Shown: positions 31,197 to 43,235, counted from the first letter of the stretch. The stretch: 64,000 nucleotides of DNA from Arachis hypogaea (GCF_003086295.3 NC_092054.1:52187353-52251352), one strand, 5' to 3'. Translations and numbers: made by a program. The notes: a model not told the origin generated them from the letters alone.

Positions 31197-33524
31197 ATGA
31201 GCAGGAGCAAGGACAAGAATATTCTTGTTGAAGCAGATCCGGAACCTGAAAGAACTCTGAAGAGAAAATTAAGAGAAGCTAAATTACAACAATCCAGAGA
31301 TAACCTTTCAGAAATTTTTGAACAGGAAGAGGAGATGGTAGCCAAAAATAATAATAATGCAAGGAGGATGCTTGGTGACTTTACTGCACCTAATTCCAAT
31401 TTACATGGAAGAAGCATCTCCATTCCTACCATTGGAGCAAACAACTTTGAGCTGAAACCTCAATTAGTTTCTCTGATGCAGCAGAACTGCAAGTTTCATG
31501 GACTTCCATCTGAAGATCCTTTTCAGTTCTTAACTGAATTCTTGCAGATCTGTGATACTGTTAAGACTAATGGAGTAGATCCTGAAGTTTACAGGCTCAT
31601 GCTTTTTCCATTTGCTGTAAGAGACAGAGCTAGAATATGGTTGGACTCTCAACCTAAAGATAGCCTGAACTCTTGGGATAATCTGGTCAAGGCTTTCCTA
31701 GCCAAGTTCTTTCCTCCTCAAAAGCTGAGCAAGCTTAGAGTGGATGTTCAAACCTTCAGACAGAAAGAAGGTGAATCCCTCTGTGAAGCTTGGGAGAGAT
31801 ACAAAGGACTGACCAAAAAGTGCCCTTCTGACATGCTTTCAGAATGGACCATTCTGGATATATTCTATGATGGTCTGTCTGAGTTATCTAAGATGTCATT
31901 GGACACTTCTGCAGGTGGATCCATTCACCTGAAGAAAACGCCTGCAGAAGCTCAAGAACTCATTGACATGGTTGCAAATAACCAGTTCATGTACACTTCT
32001 GAAAGGAATCCTGTGAATAATGGGATGCCTATGAAGAAGGGAGTTCTTGAGATTGATACTCTGAATGCCATATTGGCTCAGAATAAAATATTGACTCAGC
32101 AAGTCAATATGATTTCTCAGAGTCTGAATGGAATGCAAGTTACATCCAACAGTACTCAAGAGGCTTCTTATGAAGAAGAAGCTTATGATCCTGAGAACCC
32201 TGCAATAGCAGAGGTAAATTACTTAGGTGAACCTTATGGAAACACCTATAACTCATCATGGAGAAATCATCCAAATTTCTTATGGAAGGATTAAAAGCCT
32301 CAACAAGGCTTTAATAATGGTGGAAGAAACAGGTTTAACAATAATAAACCTTTTCCATCATCCACTCAGCAACAGACAGAGAACTCTGAACAAAATACTT
32401 CTAATTTAGCAAACTTAGTCTCTGATCTATCTAAAGCCACTGTAAGTTTCATGAATGAAACAAGGTCTTCCATTAGAAATCTGGAAGCACAAGTGGGCCA
32501 GCTGAGTAAAAGGATCACTGAAATCCCTCCTAGTACTCTCCCAAGCAATACAGAAGAGAATCCAAAAGGAGAGTGCAAGGCCATTGACATAAGCACCATG
32601 GCCGAACCTGTAAGGGAAGGAGAGGACGTGAATCCCAAGGAGGAAGACCTCCTGGGACGTCCAGTGATCAATAAGGAGCTTCCCTCTGAGGAACCAAAGG
32701 ACTCTGAGGCTCATCTAGAGACCATAGAGATCCCATTAAACCTCCTTATGCCATTCATGAGCTCTGATGAGTATTCCTCTTCTAAAGAGAATGAGGATGT
32801 TACTGAAGAGCAAACTGCCAAGTTTCTTGGTGCAATCCTGAAGCTAAATGCCAAATTATTTGGCATTGATACTTGGGAAGTTGAACCTCCCTTGTTCATC
32901 AATGAACTAAGTGATCTGGATCAACTGACATTGCCTCAGAAGAGACAGGATCCTGGAAAGTTCATAATACCTTGTACCATAGGCACCATGATCTTTAAGG
33001 CTCTGTGTGACCTTGGTTTAGGAATAAACCTCATGCCCCTCTCTGTAATAGAGAAACTGGGAATTTATGGGGTGCAATCTGCTAAAATCTCATTAGAGAT
33101 GGCAGACAATTCAAGAAAACAGGCATATGGACAAGTAGAGGACGTGTTAGTAAAGGTTGAAGGCCTTTACATCCCTGCTGATTTCATAGTCCTGGATACT
33201 GGAAAGGAATAGGATGAATCCATCATCCTAGGAAGACCTTTCCTGGCCACAGCAAGAGCTGTGATTGATGTTGACAGAGGTGAAATAGTCCTTCAATGGA
33301 ATGAGGACTCCCTTGTGTTTAAAACTCAAGGATCTCCCTCTGCAACCATGGAGAGGAAGCAGAAAAAGCTTCTCTCAAAGCAGAGTCAACCCAAGCCCCC
33401 ACAGTCAAACTCTAAGTTTGGTGTTAGGAGGCCACAACCAAACTCTAAGTTTGGTGTTGAACTCCCATATCCAAACTCTAAGTTTGGTGTTGGAGAGTTT
33501 CAACAATGCTCTGCACATCTATGA
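31197..33524 (+). pseudogene. gag: E2: gag-protease frame with two in-frame stops
   Basis: The start ATGAGCAGGAGC at 31197 is chosen by comparison with E1, Q and E5. An upstream ATG at 31071 is in frame but not conserved. The whole stretch is one frame with TAA at 32292-32294 and TAG at 33210-33212. The capsid-like domain includes FAVRDRARIWLDSQPKDSLN and FFPPQKLSKLRVDVQTF. LDTSAGGSIHLKKTPAEAQE follows. The protease active-site region reads DLGLGINLMP, lacking the Ser/Ala expected after DLG, so activity is doubtful. Three SKFGV repeats at exact 33-nt spacing end the frame. The inner Met at 31335 aligns with the gag start of M and P. Confidence 0.8.
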
Positions 33525-33563
33525 GGCTCCATGAGAGCCCACTGGCAAGCTATTGACATTAAA

Positions 33564-33589
33564 GAAGCGCTTGTTGGGAGGCAACCCAA
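33564..33589 (+). promoter_or_regulatory. E2: post-pol stem-loop
   Basis: Same 26-nt element as in E1, with TTGGG/CCCAA stem. Confidence 0.6.
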
Positions 33590-33730
33590 TTTTTATTTAT
33601 CTAACTATATTTTTCTTAGTTATATGTCTTTGTAGGTTCATGATCATGTGGAGTCACAAAATAAATATAAAAATTGAAAACGGAATCAAAAACAGCAGAA
33701 AAAAAATCACACCCTGGAGGAGCATCTGTC

Positions 33731-33930
33731 TGGCGTTCAGCGCCAGAACAGAGCATGGTTCTGGCGCTGAACGCCCAAAATGGGCAGCTTCTGGGCGCTG
33801 AACGCCAGAACAGGCATGGTTCTGGCGTTCAACGCCAGAAATGGCACACAAATGGGCATTGAACGCCCAAAATGGCCACCAACCTGGCGTTGAACGCCCA
33901 GAGTTGGGTGCAAAGGCATTTTTGCATGCC
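33731..33930 (+). repeat. E2: palindrome array
   Basis: About seven units of the TGGCGTTCAGCGCCA, GGGCGCTGAACGCCA, TGGCGTTCAACGCCA type, spaced about 30-31 bp. Confidence 0.85.
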
Positions 33931-34192
33931 TAATGGGTGCAGGGATGTAAATCCTTGAACACCTCAGGATCTGTGGACCCCACAGGATCCCCACCTACCT
34001 CCACTTACTTCTTCTCACCACTCTCTTTCACACAACCCCATAAACACTCTTCCCCAAAAACCCTTCACCAATCACCTCAATCTCTCTTCCCCATCACCTC
34101 TTCACCACTCACATCCATCCACTCTTCCCCATAAACCTACCTCATAAACCCCACCTACCTTCAAAATTCAAAACCTTTCCCCCCTCCCTTCC

Positions 34193-34202
34193 CTATATAA
34201 AT
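34193..34202 (+). promoter_or_regulatory. E2: candidate internal TATA box for ORF2
   Basis: CTATATAAAT, 199 nt before the ORF2 ATG. Confidence 0.5.
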
Positions 34203-34318
34203 CCCTCCATTCTTCATCAAATTCACACAACACACCCCTCTACACCCTTCTTGGCCGAAACACTTCCCACTCTCCCTCTCCTCCATTTCTTCTTCTTCTT
34301 CATCTATTCTTTCTTTTA

Positions 34319-34353
34319 TTGCTCGAGGGCGAGCAAAATTCTAAGTTTGGTGT
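34319..34353 (+). promoter_or_regulatory. E2: hairpin + TAAGTTTGGTGT module before ORF2
   Basis: TTGCTCG-AGGG-CGAGCAA, 5 nt, TAAGTTTGGTGT, 38 nt before the ATG. Confidence 0.8.
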
Positions 34354-34391
34354 GGTAAAAGCATAAGCTTTTTGTTTTTCCATTACCATTG

Positions 34392-35539
34392 ATGGCACCT
34401 AAGACCGGAGAATCCTCTAGAAAGGGGAAAGGGAAGACAAAAGCTTCCACATCCGAGTCATGGGAGATGGAAAGATTCATCTCCAAAGCCCATCAGACCA
34501 CTTCTATGATGTTGTGGCCAAGAAGAAGGTGATCCCTGAGGTCCCTTTCAAACTCAAAAGAAATGAGTATCCGGAGATCCGACATGAAATTCAAAGAAGA
34601 GGTTGGGAAGTTCTAACAAATCCCATCCAACAAGTCGGCATCCTAATGGTTCAAGAGTTCTATGCTAATGCATGGATCACCAAGAACCATGATCAAAGTA
34701 AGAACCCGGATCCAAAGAACTATGTTACAATGGTTCGGGGGAAATACTTGGATTTTAGTCCAGAAAATGTGAGGTTGGCGTTCAACTTGCCAAACATGGA
34801 AGAGAACGCACGCCCCTACACAAGGAGAGTCAACTTTGATCAAAGGTTGGACCAAGTCCTTATGGACATATGTGTAGAAGGAGCTCAATGGAAGATTGAC
34901 TCCAAAGGCAAGCCGGTTCAACTAAGAAGATTGGACCTCAAGCCTGTGGCTAGAGGATGGTTGGAGTTCATTCAATGCTCAATCATTCCCACTAGCAACC
35001 GGTCTGAAGTTACTATAGACCGGGCCATCATGATCCATAGCATCATGACTGGAGAAGAGGTGGAAGTTCATGAGATTATACCTCAAGAACTCTACAAGGT
35101 GGCTGACAAGTCCTCCGCTATGGCAAGGTTAGCCTTTCCTCACCTCATCTGCCACCTATGCAATTCGGCTGGGATTGACATAGAGGGAGATATCCTCATT
35201 AAAGAGGACAAGCCCATCACTAAGAAGAAGATGGAGCAAGCAAGAGAGCCCATTCATGGAGCTCAAGAGGCGTATGAAGCTCATCACCATGAGATCCCGG
35301 AGATGCCTCAAATGCACTTTCCTCCACAAAACTATTGGGAGTAAATCAACACCTCCCTAGGAGAATTGAGTTCCAATATGGGACAACTAAGGGTGGAACA
35401 TCAAGAGCACTCCATCATGCTTCATGAAATAAGAGAAGATCAAAAAACAATGAGGGAGGAGCAACAAAGACAAGGAAGAGACATAGAAGAGCTCAAGGAC
35501 ATCATTGGTTCCTCAAGAAGGAAATGCCACCATCACTAA
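34392..35539 (+). pseudogene. E2: ORF2, frameshifted, one stop
   Basis: The start ATGGCACCTAAGACCGG aligns with ORF2 of E1 and M (MAPK). A one-base deletion near 34495 shifts the frame. The long second frame (open 34460-35341) contains EYPEIRHEIQRRGWEVLTNP, MVQEFYANAWITKNHDQ, RGWLEFIQCSIIPTSNRSEV and PHLICHLCNSAGIDIEGD. A TAA at 35342-35344 replaces a Gln codon, after which the charged C-terminus continues to 35539. The product has no known function. It retains the Trp that is a stop in E1. Confidence 0.75.
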
Positions 35540-36596
35540 GGTGGATTCATTCCTTGTTCTTATTTCTTCTATTTTTCGTTTTCTATGTTATGTGCTTATC
35601 TATGTTTGTGTCTTCATTACATGATCATTAGTATTTAGTAACTATGTCTTAAAGTTATGAATGTCTTATGAATCCATCACCTCTCTTAAAATAAAAACTG
35701 TTTTAATTCAAAAGAACAAGAAGTACATGAGTTTCGAATTTATCCTTGAACTTAGTTTAATTATTTTGATGTGGTGACAATGCTTCATGTTTTCTGAATG
35801 AATGCTTGAACAGTGCATATGTCTTTTGAAGTTGTTGTTTAAGAATGTTAAATATGTTGGCTCTTGAAAGAATGATGACAAGGAGACATGTTATTTGATA
35901 ATCTGAAAAATCATAAAAATGATTCTTGAAGCAAGAAAAAGCAGCAAAGAACAAAGCTTGCAGAAAAAAAAAATATATAGGCGAAAAAAAATAGAAAGAA
36001 AAAGAAAAAGCAAGCAGAAAACCAAAAGGATAGGGTAAATAAAAAGGATCCTAAGGCTTTGAGCATCAGTGGATAGGAGGACCTAAAGGAATAAAATCCT
36101 GGTCTAAGCGGCTAAACCAAGCTGTCCCTAACCATGTGCTTGTGGCGTGTAAATGTCAAGTGAAAACTTGAGACTGAACGGTTAAAGTCAAGGTCCAAAG
36201 CAAAAGAAGAGTGTGCTTAAGAACCCTGGACACTTCTAATTGGGGACTTTAGCAAAGCTGAGTCACAATCTGAAAAGGTTCACCCAATTATGTGTCTGTG
36301 GCATTTATGTATCCGGTGGTAATACTGGAAAACAAAGTGCTTAGGGCCACGGCCAAGACTCATAAAATAGCTGTGTTCAAGAATCATCATACTGAACTAC
36401 GAGAATCAATAACACTATCTGAACTCTGAGTTCCTATAGACGCCAATCATTCTGAACCTCAATGGATAAAGTGAGATGCCAAAACTATTCAAGAGGCAAA
36501 AAGCTATAAGTCCCGCTCATTTGATTGGAGCTATGTTTCATTGATAGTTTGGAATTTATAGTATATTCTCTTCTTTTTATCCTATTTGATTTTCAG
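35540..36596 (+). other. E2: conserved non-coding block after ORF2
   Basis: Same order of conserved words as E1 (GTGCTTGTGGCGTG, ATCCGGTGGTAATACTGGAA, ACGGCCAAGACTCATAAA). No gene. Confidence 0.65.
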
Positions 36597-36631
36597 TTGC
36601 TTGGAGACAAGCAACAATTTAAGTTTGGTGT
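36597..36631 (+). promoter_or_regulatory. E2: 3' hairpin + TAAGTTTGGTGT module
   Basis: TTGCTTG-GAGA-CAAGCAA, 5 nt, TAAGTTTGGTGT, 2 nt from the 3' LTR. Confidence 0.8.
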
Positions 36632-36633
36632 TG

Positions 36634-38363
36634 TGATGAGCGGATAATTTATACGCTTTTTGACATTGTTTTTAGTATGTTTTTAGTAGGATCTAGTTAC
36701 TTTTAGGGATGTTTTCATTAGTTTTTATGTTAAATTCACATTTCTGGACTTTACTATGGGTTTGTGTGTTTTTCTATGATTTCAGGTATTTTCTGGCTGA
36801 AATTGAGGGACTTGAGCAGAAATCAGATTCAGAGGTTGAAGAAGGACTGCTGATGCTGTTGGATTCTGACCTCCCTGCACTCAAAGTAGATTTTTTGGAG
36901 GTACAGAACTCAAAATGGCATGCTTCCAATTGCGTTGGAAAGTAGACATCCAGGGCTTTCCAGCAATATATAATAGTCCATACTTTGGCCAAGAATAGAC
37001 GATGCAAACTGGCGTTCAACGCCAGCTCTCTGCCCAATTCTGGCGTCCAGCGCCAGAAAAGGATCCAAAACCAGAGTTGAACGCCCAAACTGGCACAAAA
37101 GCTGGCGTTCAACTCCAAGAGGGACCTCTACACGTGCAACACTCAAAGCTCAGCCCAAGCACACACCAAGTGGGCCCCGGAAGTGGATTTATGCATCAAT
37201 TACTTACTCTTGTAAACCCTAGTAGCTAGTTTATTATAAATAGGACATTTCACTATTGTATTTGACATCTTCGGATTATCTTTTGATCTATTGATCACGT
37301 TTTGGGGGCTGGCCATCTCGGCCATGCCTGGACCTTTCACTTATGTATTTTCACGGTAGAGTTTCTACACTCCATAGATTAAGGTGTGGAGCTCTGCTGT
37401 TCCTCAAAGATTAATGCAAAGTACCACTGTTTTCTATTCAATTCATCTTATTTCCCTTCTAAGATATTCATTCGCTCTTCAACCTGAATGTGATGAATGT
37501 GACAATCATCATCATTCCCTATGAACGCGTGCCTGACAACCACTTCCGTTCTACCTTCGACTGAATGAGTATCTCTTAGATCTCTTAATCAGAATCTTCG
37601 TGGCGTAAGCTAGAATGATGGCGGCATTCAAGAGAATCCGGAAAGTCTAAACCTTGTCTGTGGTATTCCGAGTAGGATTCAATGAATGAATGACTGTGAC
37701 GAGCTCCAAACTCGCGATTGCAGGGCGTTAGTGACAGACGCAAAAGGATAGTAAATCCTATTCCAGCATGATCGAGAACCGACAGATGAATAGCCGTGCC
37801 GTGACAGGGTGCGTTGACCATTTTCACTGAGAGGATAAGATGAAGCCATTGACAAGGGTGATGCCTCTAGACGATTAGCCGTGCCGTGACAGGGCATTGG
37901 ATCATTTTCCCGAGAGATGACCGAAAGTAGCCATTGACAGTGGTGATGTATCACATAAAGCCAGCCATGGAAAGGAGTAAGACTGATTGGATGAAGATAG
38001 CAGGAAAGCAGAGGTTCAGAGGAACGAAAGCATCTCCATTCGCTTATCTGAAATTCCTACCAATGATTTACATAAGTACCTCTATCCCTATTCTATTATT
38101 TATTATTCGAAAACACCATTACTATTTTATATCTGCCTAACTGAGATTTACAAGGTGACCATAGCTTGCTTCATACCAACAATCTCCGTGGGATTCGACC
38201 CTTACTCACGTAAGGTATTACTTGGACGACCCAGTGCACTTGCTGGTCAGTTACACGGAGTTGTGAACCGTGGTTTTGGCATCATGTTTTTGGCGCCATT
38301 TCCAGGGAAAGAAAGAGCAATGAACTTTACATAATTAAAGTGTAATCACGATTCCGCGTACCA
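36634..38363 (+). mobile_element. E2: 3' LTR, 1730 bp
   Basis: Same ends and length as the 5' LTR (final CGTACCA instead of CGCACCA). TATA at 37234-37243, PBS relic at 38291-38308. Followed by CTCTT. Confidence 0.9.
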
Positions 38364-39872
38364 CTCTTGCAGGAGTAGTACCCATCTTATTAGCCGTGGC
38401 TTAAAATCCTGCTTGGTGAGTAGATATTTGAAAGTAGCATGGTCAGTGTAGATAATGACCTTAGATCCGATTAAATAGGATATGAACTTGTCAATGGCAT
38501 AAACCACTACAAGCAATTCCTTTTCTGTGGTAGTGTAGTTCTTCTGTGCGTCATTTAGAACACGACTGGCATAATAAATGACATGCAGAAGCTTGTCATG
38601 TCTCTGCCCCAGAACTATACCAATGGCATGGTCACTGGAATCACACATTAGTTTGAATGGTGAGTCCCAGTTGGGTGCAGAAATGACGGGTGTAGTGATA
38701 AACTTAGCCTTTAGAGTTTCAAAGGCATGCAGACACTCTTAGTCAAAGACAAACGGAGTGTCAGTAGCTAATAAGTTGCACAGGGGTTTTGCAATTTTGG
38801 AAAAATCCTTTATGAACCTCCTGTAGAACCCTGCATGTTCCAGGAAATTTCTAATTGCCTTAACATTAGTGGGTGGTGGTAATCACTCAATTACCTTCAC
38901 CTCAGCTTGATCCACTTCTATTCCCTTGTTCAAAATCCGATGCCCAGGAACAATTCCTTTAGTCATAATGAAGTGGCACTTTTCCCAGTTTGAAACTAGG
39001 TTTGTCTCTTGGCATCATTTGAGAACTAGGGCTAGATGGTCAAGGCAGGAGTGAAATGAGTCCCCAAAGATGGAGAAGTCATCCATGAACACTTCAAGGA
39101 ATTTCTCCACCATATCAGAGAAAATGGAGAGCATGCACCTCTGAAAGGTTGCAAGTGCATTGCACAGGCCAAGTGGCATCCTCCTATAAGCAAACACGCC
39201 ATATAAGCATGTAAATGTTGTCTTTTCTTGGTCTTGAGGATCCACTACAATTTGATTATAGCCAGAATATCCATCCAAAAAGTAGTAGAATGCATGGCCC
39301 GCCAGTCTTTCCAACATTTGATCTTTAAATGGCAAAGGAAAATGATCCTTTCTAGTGGCGTTATTGAGCCTCCTGTAGTCAATACATGTACGCCACCCTG
39401 TAACTATTCTTGTGGGAATCAGTTCATTCTTTTTATTATGAGCCATTGTCATGCCTCCCTTTTTGGGAACAACTTGGATAGGGCTCACCCAGGGGCTGTC
39501 AGAAATGGGATAAATAATTTTAGTCTCCCATAATTTTGTGACTTTCTTTTGCACCACTTCCTTCATGGCTGGATTCAGTCGCCTTTGTGGTTGCACCACT
39601 GGTTTGGTGTCATCTTTCAGCAAGATCTCGTGCATGCATCAGGTTGGGCTAATGCCCTTAAGGTCACTTATTGTCCACCTAAGAGATGTCTTGTGTGTTT
39701 TTAGCACTTGGATTAGTGCCTTTTCTTCCTGTGGTTCTAGGATAGAACTTATAATCATAGGATAAGTATCCCCATCTCCTAGAAATGCATATTTCAAGGA
39801 TGATGGTAATGGCTTGAGCTTGAGTTTAGAAGGCTTATCCTCTTCTTTAGGAGTTTTCAAAGGCTCCTTCAT
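38364..39872 (-). pseudogene. pol: M: reverse transcriptase and RNase H
   Basis: Minus-strand pieces in order: linker (39872-39639), RT (39635-39015) with DSPWVSPIQVVPKKGG, WRTCIDYRRLNNATRKDHFP, GYSGYNQI and the catalytic FMDD, then the RT thumb/connection with stops (about 39015-38680). RNase H (38648-38364) has [30 protein letters not shown] and [17 protein letters not shown] is the usual variant in Athila-type RTs. At least two stops and a frameshift inactivate it. E2 is inserted exactly after the LLQE codons. Confidence 0.85.
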
Positions 39873-39919
39873 TTCTTCTGGCTCCTCTAAATCAAGCTGG
39901 GCATCATAAAAGATGTCGT

Positions 39920-40660
39920 TTAGCTCTTCATTACTTCTTCCCCTAGGGAATCAATGATATCAATACTCATGCACTCCTCTGGGGTGTCTGGATGCTGCAT
40001 AGCTTTGACAGCATTCAGCACGAACTCATCCTCATTGACTCTCAGGGTTACTTCCCCTTTCTGAACATCAATGAGGGTCCGTCCTATAACTAGGAATGGT
40101 CTTTCTAGGATAAAGGGCGCACTCTTGTGCTCATCCATTTCCAGCACCACAAAATCCATGGGGAAAGCAAAGGGTCCAACCCTAACAATCATGTCCTCAA
40201 TCACTCCTGATGGAAGCATAACAGAGCCATCAGCAAGTTGAAGACATATGCGGGCTGGGTCGGTCTAACTTCGTGAGTTAAGCAGAGCCTCTTTATTAAT
40301 GATGCAAGTATTAGGTTAATACTTGCTCCAAGATCACATAGGGTTGTTCTTGTGCAGGCATCCCCTAGGGTGCATGGTATCACAAAGCTCCCAGGGTCTT
40401 GCAGCTTCTCTGGTAAGATCTTTTGTATTACTGCACTGCATTCTTCAGTGAGAAGAACTATTTTTGCCTCTCTCCAATCCTTCTTATGACTTAAGATGTC
40501 TTTCATGAACTTATCATAAGAAGGTATCTGCTCAAGAGCCTCTGCAAAAGGGATCTTGATCTCAAGTGTCTTGAGATAATTCGCAATGCGGGCAACCTGT
40601 TTATCTTTTTCCGCTTGGTGGAGCTTCTGAAGAAATGGCATCTTGACCCTGTACTCATCA
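39920..40660 (-). pseudogene. pol: M: aspartic protease region
   Basis: Two overlapping minus-strand frames carry KIPFAEALEQIPSYDKFMKD, VIPCTLGDACTRTTLCDLGA (DLGAS active-site-like motif), then IVRVGPFAFPMDFVVLEMDE and RTLIDVQKGEVTLRVNEDEF. A frameshift lies near 40210-40270. The Asp-Leu-Gly motif replaces DTG, as in P and E1. Confidence 0.75.
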
Positions 40661-41783
40661 AACCTTAGTTGATGTAGGTTGAATGCCTGCAGAATTAGAA
40701 GAGGGTTTATTGGCCTGCTTAGGAGGGTTCTCATCAGCACTTGTATGTGTCTGATCATCCCTGTTTGGGCGTTCAACGCCCTTAGAGGTGTCTTGGGCTG
40801 CAGTTTGGTTATCCTCTGTCAGCTGTTCCTCGCCTGGTTTCTTGTTGTACTGAGGTTGGGTGCTTAATGTTTTGCCACTCCTCAGTTGAATAGCCTGACA
40901 TTCTTCTTTTGTCTGTTTAGATAATTGTTGCCTAGTTTGACTCAGCTGTGCTTCTATACTCCTATTGGAAATCTCAGTTTCTTGCAAAGCTTTTTGTAGT
41001 TCCAGCAACTGTTGTGCAAGGGCGTGTAGCTGCTGAGTCAATGGGCCATTCTGTTCTAGAGGGTTAGATTCAGTAGATACTGCTTTAACTTCTCTTTTCA
41101 TGGAAGTCTCATCAACCGAGTACAGATGCTGGTTTGTGGCAACTGTCTCAATAATTTCGTGAGCCTTTTCAATTGTTTTTCTCATATGTATAAATCCACC
41201 AGTAGAGTGGTCTAGAGATATCCTAGCCATGTCTGTGAGGCCGTAATAAAAGATGTATAATTGCACCCATTCTGAAAATATTTCAGTGGGGCATTTCCGT
41301 AGCATTCTTCTATACCTCCCCCAGGCATCATGAAGAGATTCATTATTCTCTTGTTTGAAGCCTTGGATGTCCAGCCTTAACTGGGTTAACCTTCTTGGGG
41401 GGAAGTATTGATTTAGGATGTCCAGCCTTAACTTGCTGCTTCCATGTTTTCAAGATGGATTTGGGTTGGTTATCTAACCACCTCTTTGCTTGGTTTCTTA
41501 CAACAAAGGGAAAGATCAATAGTCTGTAGACATCCTGATCCACTCCCTCATTGTGTACTGTGTTAGCAATTTGCAGGAAATTTGCTAGAAACTCAGTAAG
41601 CTCTTCCTATAGAAGTCCAGAATACTGGCAGTTTTGCTACACCAGAATAATGAGCTGAGGGTTTAGCTCAAAATTACTTGCTCTAATGGAAGGAATATTG
41701 ATACTTCTTCCATAGAAGTCAGTAGTGGGGGCCGTATAGGACACCAAAGTTCTTCTGAACTATTTATTCCCATTTGGGTCCAT
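40661..41783 (-). pseudogene. gag: M: gag
   Basis: ATG at 41783 (MDPNGNK, then a stop). Capsid-like blocks are FYGRSINIPSIRASNFELNP, DVYRLLIFPFVVRNQAKRWL and MLRKCPTEIFSEWVQLYIFY. The C-terminal stretch has LEQNGPLTQQLHALAQQLLE, ECQAIQLRSGKT and a palindrome GGGCGTTCAACGCCC inside codons (40767-40781). An internal duplication of about 40 nt (the VKAGHP repeat near 41365-41435) and several stops and frameshifts disrupt it. The N-terminus aligns with the inner Met of E1 gag. Confidence 0.75.
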
Positions 41784-43211
41784 GGTGAAGAGAGGTAAGA
41801 TAATTCGAATAATTAGAAGTAAAAAAGGGAATTAGAAGTAAAATATTTTTTTATTTTATTTATTTATTTATTTCAAAAAATAAGAAGGAAATTAAAAGCA
41901 AATTAACTAAAAGCAATTGAAATTGAAAGGTGTTCATACCCTAGGTCGAGCTGTCCGACCCGGGTTGAATCGACCGACCTCTTTAGGACAGAACTACCCG
42001 ACCTCTTTAAAAGAGTTTAGCCAAATCACTACAGAGGCCTAAGAGGGCCCAAACAGAGGAACACGACCCAAATCCAAAGGCAGCCCAAGCCTAGAGAGAT
42101 AAGGGCGGTTCCCTTGAAGATAAGATGACTTCACTCAAAGATAAGATAAGATAAGATAACTATCTTATCTCCAGAAAGGTCATTCCACACCATTATAAAT
42201 ACACTGGAGCACCCAAGTATAACTCATACTCTAATTCTACAAAAAACCTGCTTAATACCTTTGCTAACTTAAGCATCGGAGTCCCTTGCAGGTACCACCA
42301 CCCTCCAGTGACAAAGGATCAGCAGCATTACCCGTCTAACAAGTCGAACACGGCAGCACCAGCCACCACCCACAAGTCAGATACACCATCTCTGACCAGC
42401 ACAGAAGATCTCGTCCGAGATTGACATACAGCTTCAGGTAACCCCCGGAACAAAACATGATTTTCGAAAAAAGAGGAAAGAAAGATTTGAAATTGAAAAG
42501 ATTAAAATTAAAAAGAAGATAAGTTAGGTAAGTTTTAAAATTAAAAAGAGAAAGATAAGATAAAGATTTTAAAAAGAAGAGGTGATCTTTCTTAACCTCT
42601 TTTCAAAGATAGGATTTAAATTAAAAATATTTGAAAATCAAATTTGAAAGGATTTGAAAAGATTTAAAAAGATAAGAATTGAAATTTAAAAGTTAACTTT
42701 ACTAACAAGAAAACACCAAACTTAAAATTTTTAAATCAAGATAAGAAAAGAAAGCAAGATTTTTGAAATTTTGAATAAAGATAAAGGAGATTTTTTTTAT
42801 TATTTTTTAAAATTAATGAAGAAAGAGAAAAACAACTACAAGACACCAAACTTAAAATTTTTAGGTCAAAGACATTAGTTTTTTGAAAAATAAAAAGAAA
42901 AACACCAAAAGACAACAAACTTAAAAATTTTAAGATCAAACAAAGAAAAGAAATAAGAACAACTTGAATACCAAGAAGAACACTCAAGAACAATTTTTGA
43001 AAATTTTAAAGAAAAAAATGAAAACAGACGGGACACCAAACTTAAGAACTGACACTAGTCTCAAACAAAAAACAAAGAAAAGATGGATTTTGAAAAAGAA
43101 AACAAAAGATACAATTAAAAGATAAAATTACGGTTTAATAACTCTTTAAATCTATAAAAAGTACCTAATCTAAGCAACAAGACAGTCCAGTAGTTTCTCA
43201 AACTTGAACAA
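41784..43211 (-). other. M: leader, containing a solo LTR
   Basis: AT-rich minus-strand leader with several AAGTTTGGTGT words (42715, 42845, 43030 region). A donor-like AGATTAG/GTACTT lies near 43160-43170. It is interrupted by the solo LTR at 41931-42452. No gene. Confidence 0.65.
41931..42452 (+). mobile_element. Solo LTR of the C2 family, 522 bp
   Basis: Ends TGTTCATACC and CCCCCGGAACA match the C2 LTR ends. TATA TATAAATACAC near 42194, and a GAGTCCCTTGCAGGTACCACC-like segment shared with C2. GC-richer than the surrounding leader. No clear 5-bp duplication (flanks AAAGG and AAAAC), so the insertion may be old or recombinant. Confidence 0.7.
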
Positions 43212-43229
43212 TCCCCGACAACAACACCA
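43212..43229 (-). promoter_or_regulatory. M: decayed primer-binding site
   Basis: Minus-strand TGGTGTTGTTGTCGGGGA differs from the tRNA-Asp PBS by four changes, all C to T on this strand. Confidence 0.75.
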
Positions 43230-43235
43230 AAAACT

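Larger units (their letters stand above)
33525..34318 (+). other. E2: region between protease and ORF2
   Basis: Post-pol stem-loop (33564-33589, TTGGGAGGCAACCCAA), acceptor-like CTTTGTAG/GTTCATG (AG 33634-33635), palindrome array (33731-33930), C-rich tract, TATA box (34193-34202) and TTGGCCGAAACAC. Confidence 0.65.
27598..38363 (+). mobile_element. E2: complete RT-less LTR retrotransposon inserted in M pol
   Basis: Plus-strand element, 10,766 bp, with LTRs of equal length (1730 bp) and a perfect duplication CTCTT (27593-27597 and 38364-38368). The M reading frame is continuous across the empty site. Internal order: PBS, leader, gag-protease, post-pol stem-loop, palindrome array, TATA, module, ORF2, 3' block, module. 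It belongs to the same subfamily as E5. LTRs look more alike than those of E1, suggesting a later insertion. Confidence 0.92.

Noticed and set aside
41926..42457. Target-site duplication around the 522-bp solo LTR
   Set aside because: Flanks AAAGG and AAAAC share too little to call a duplication.
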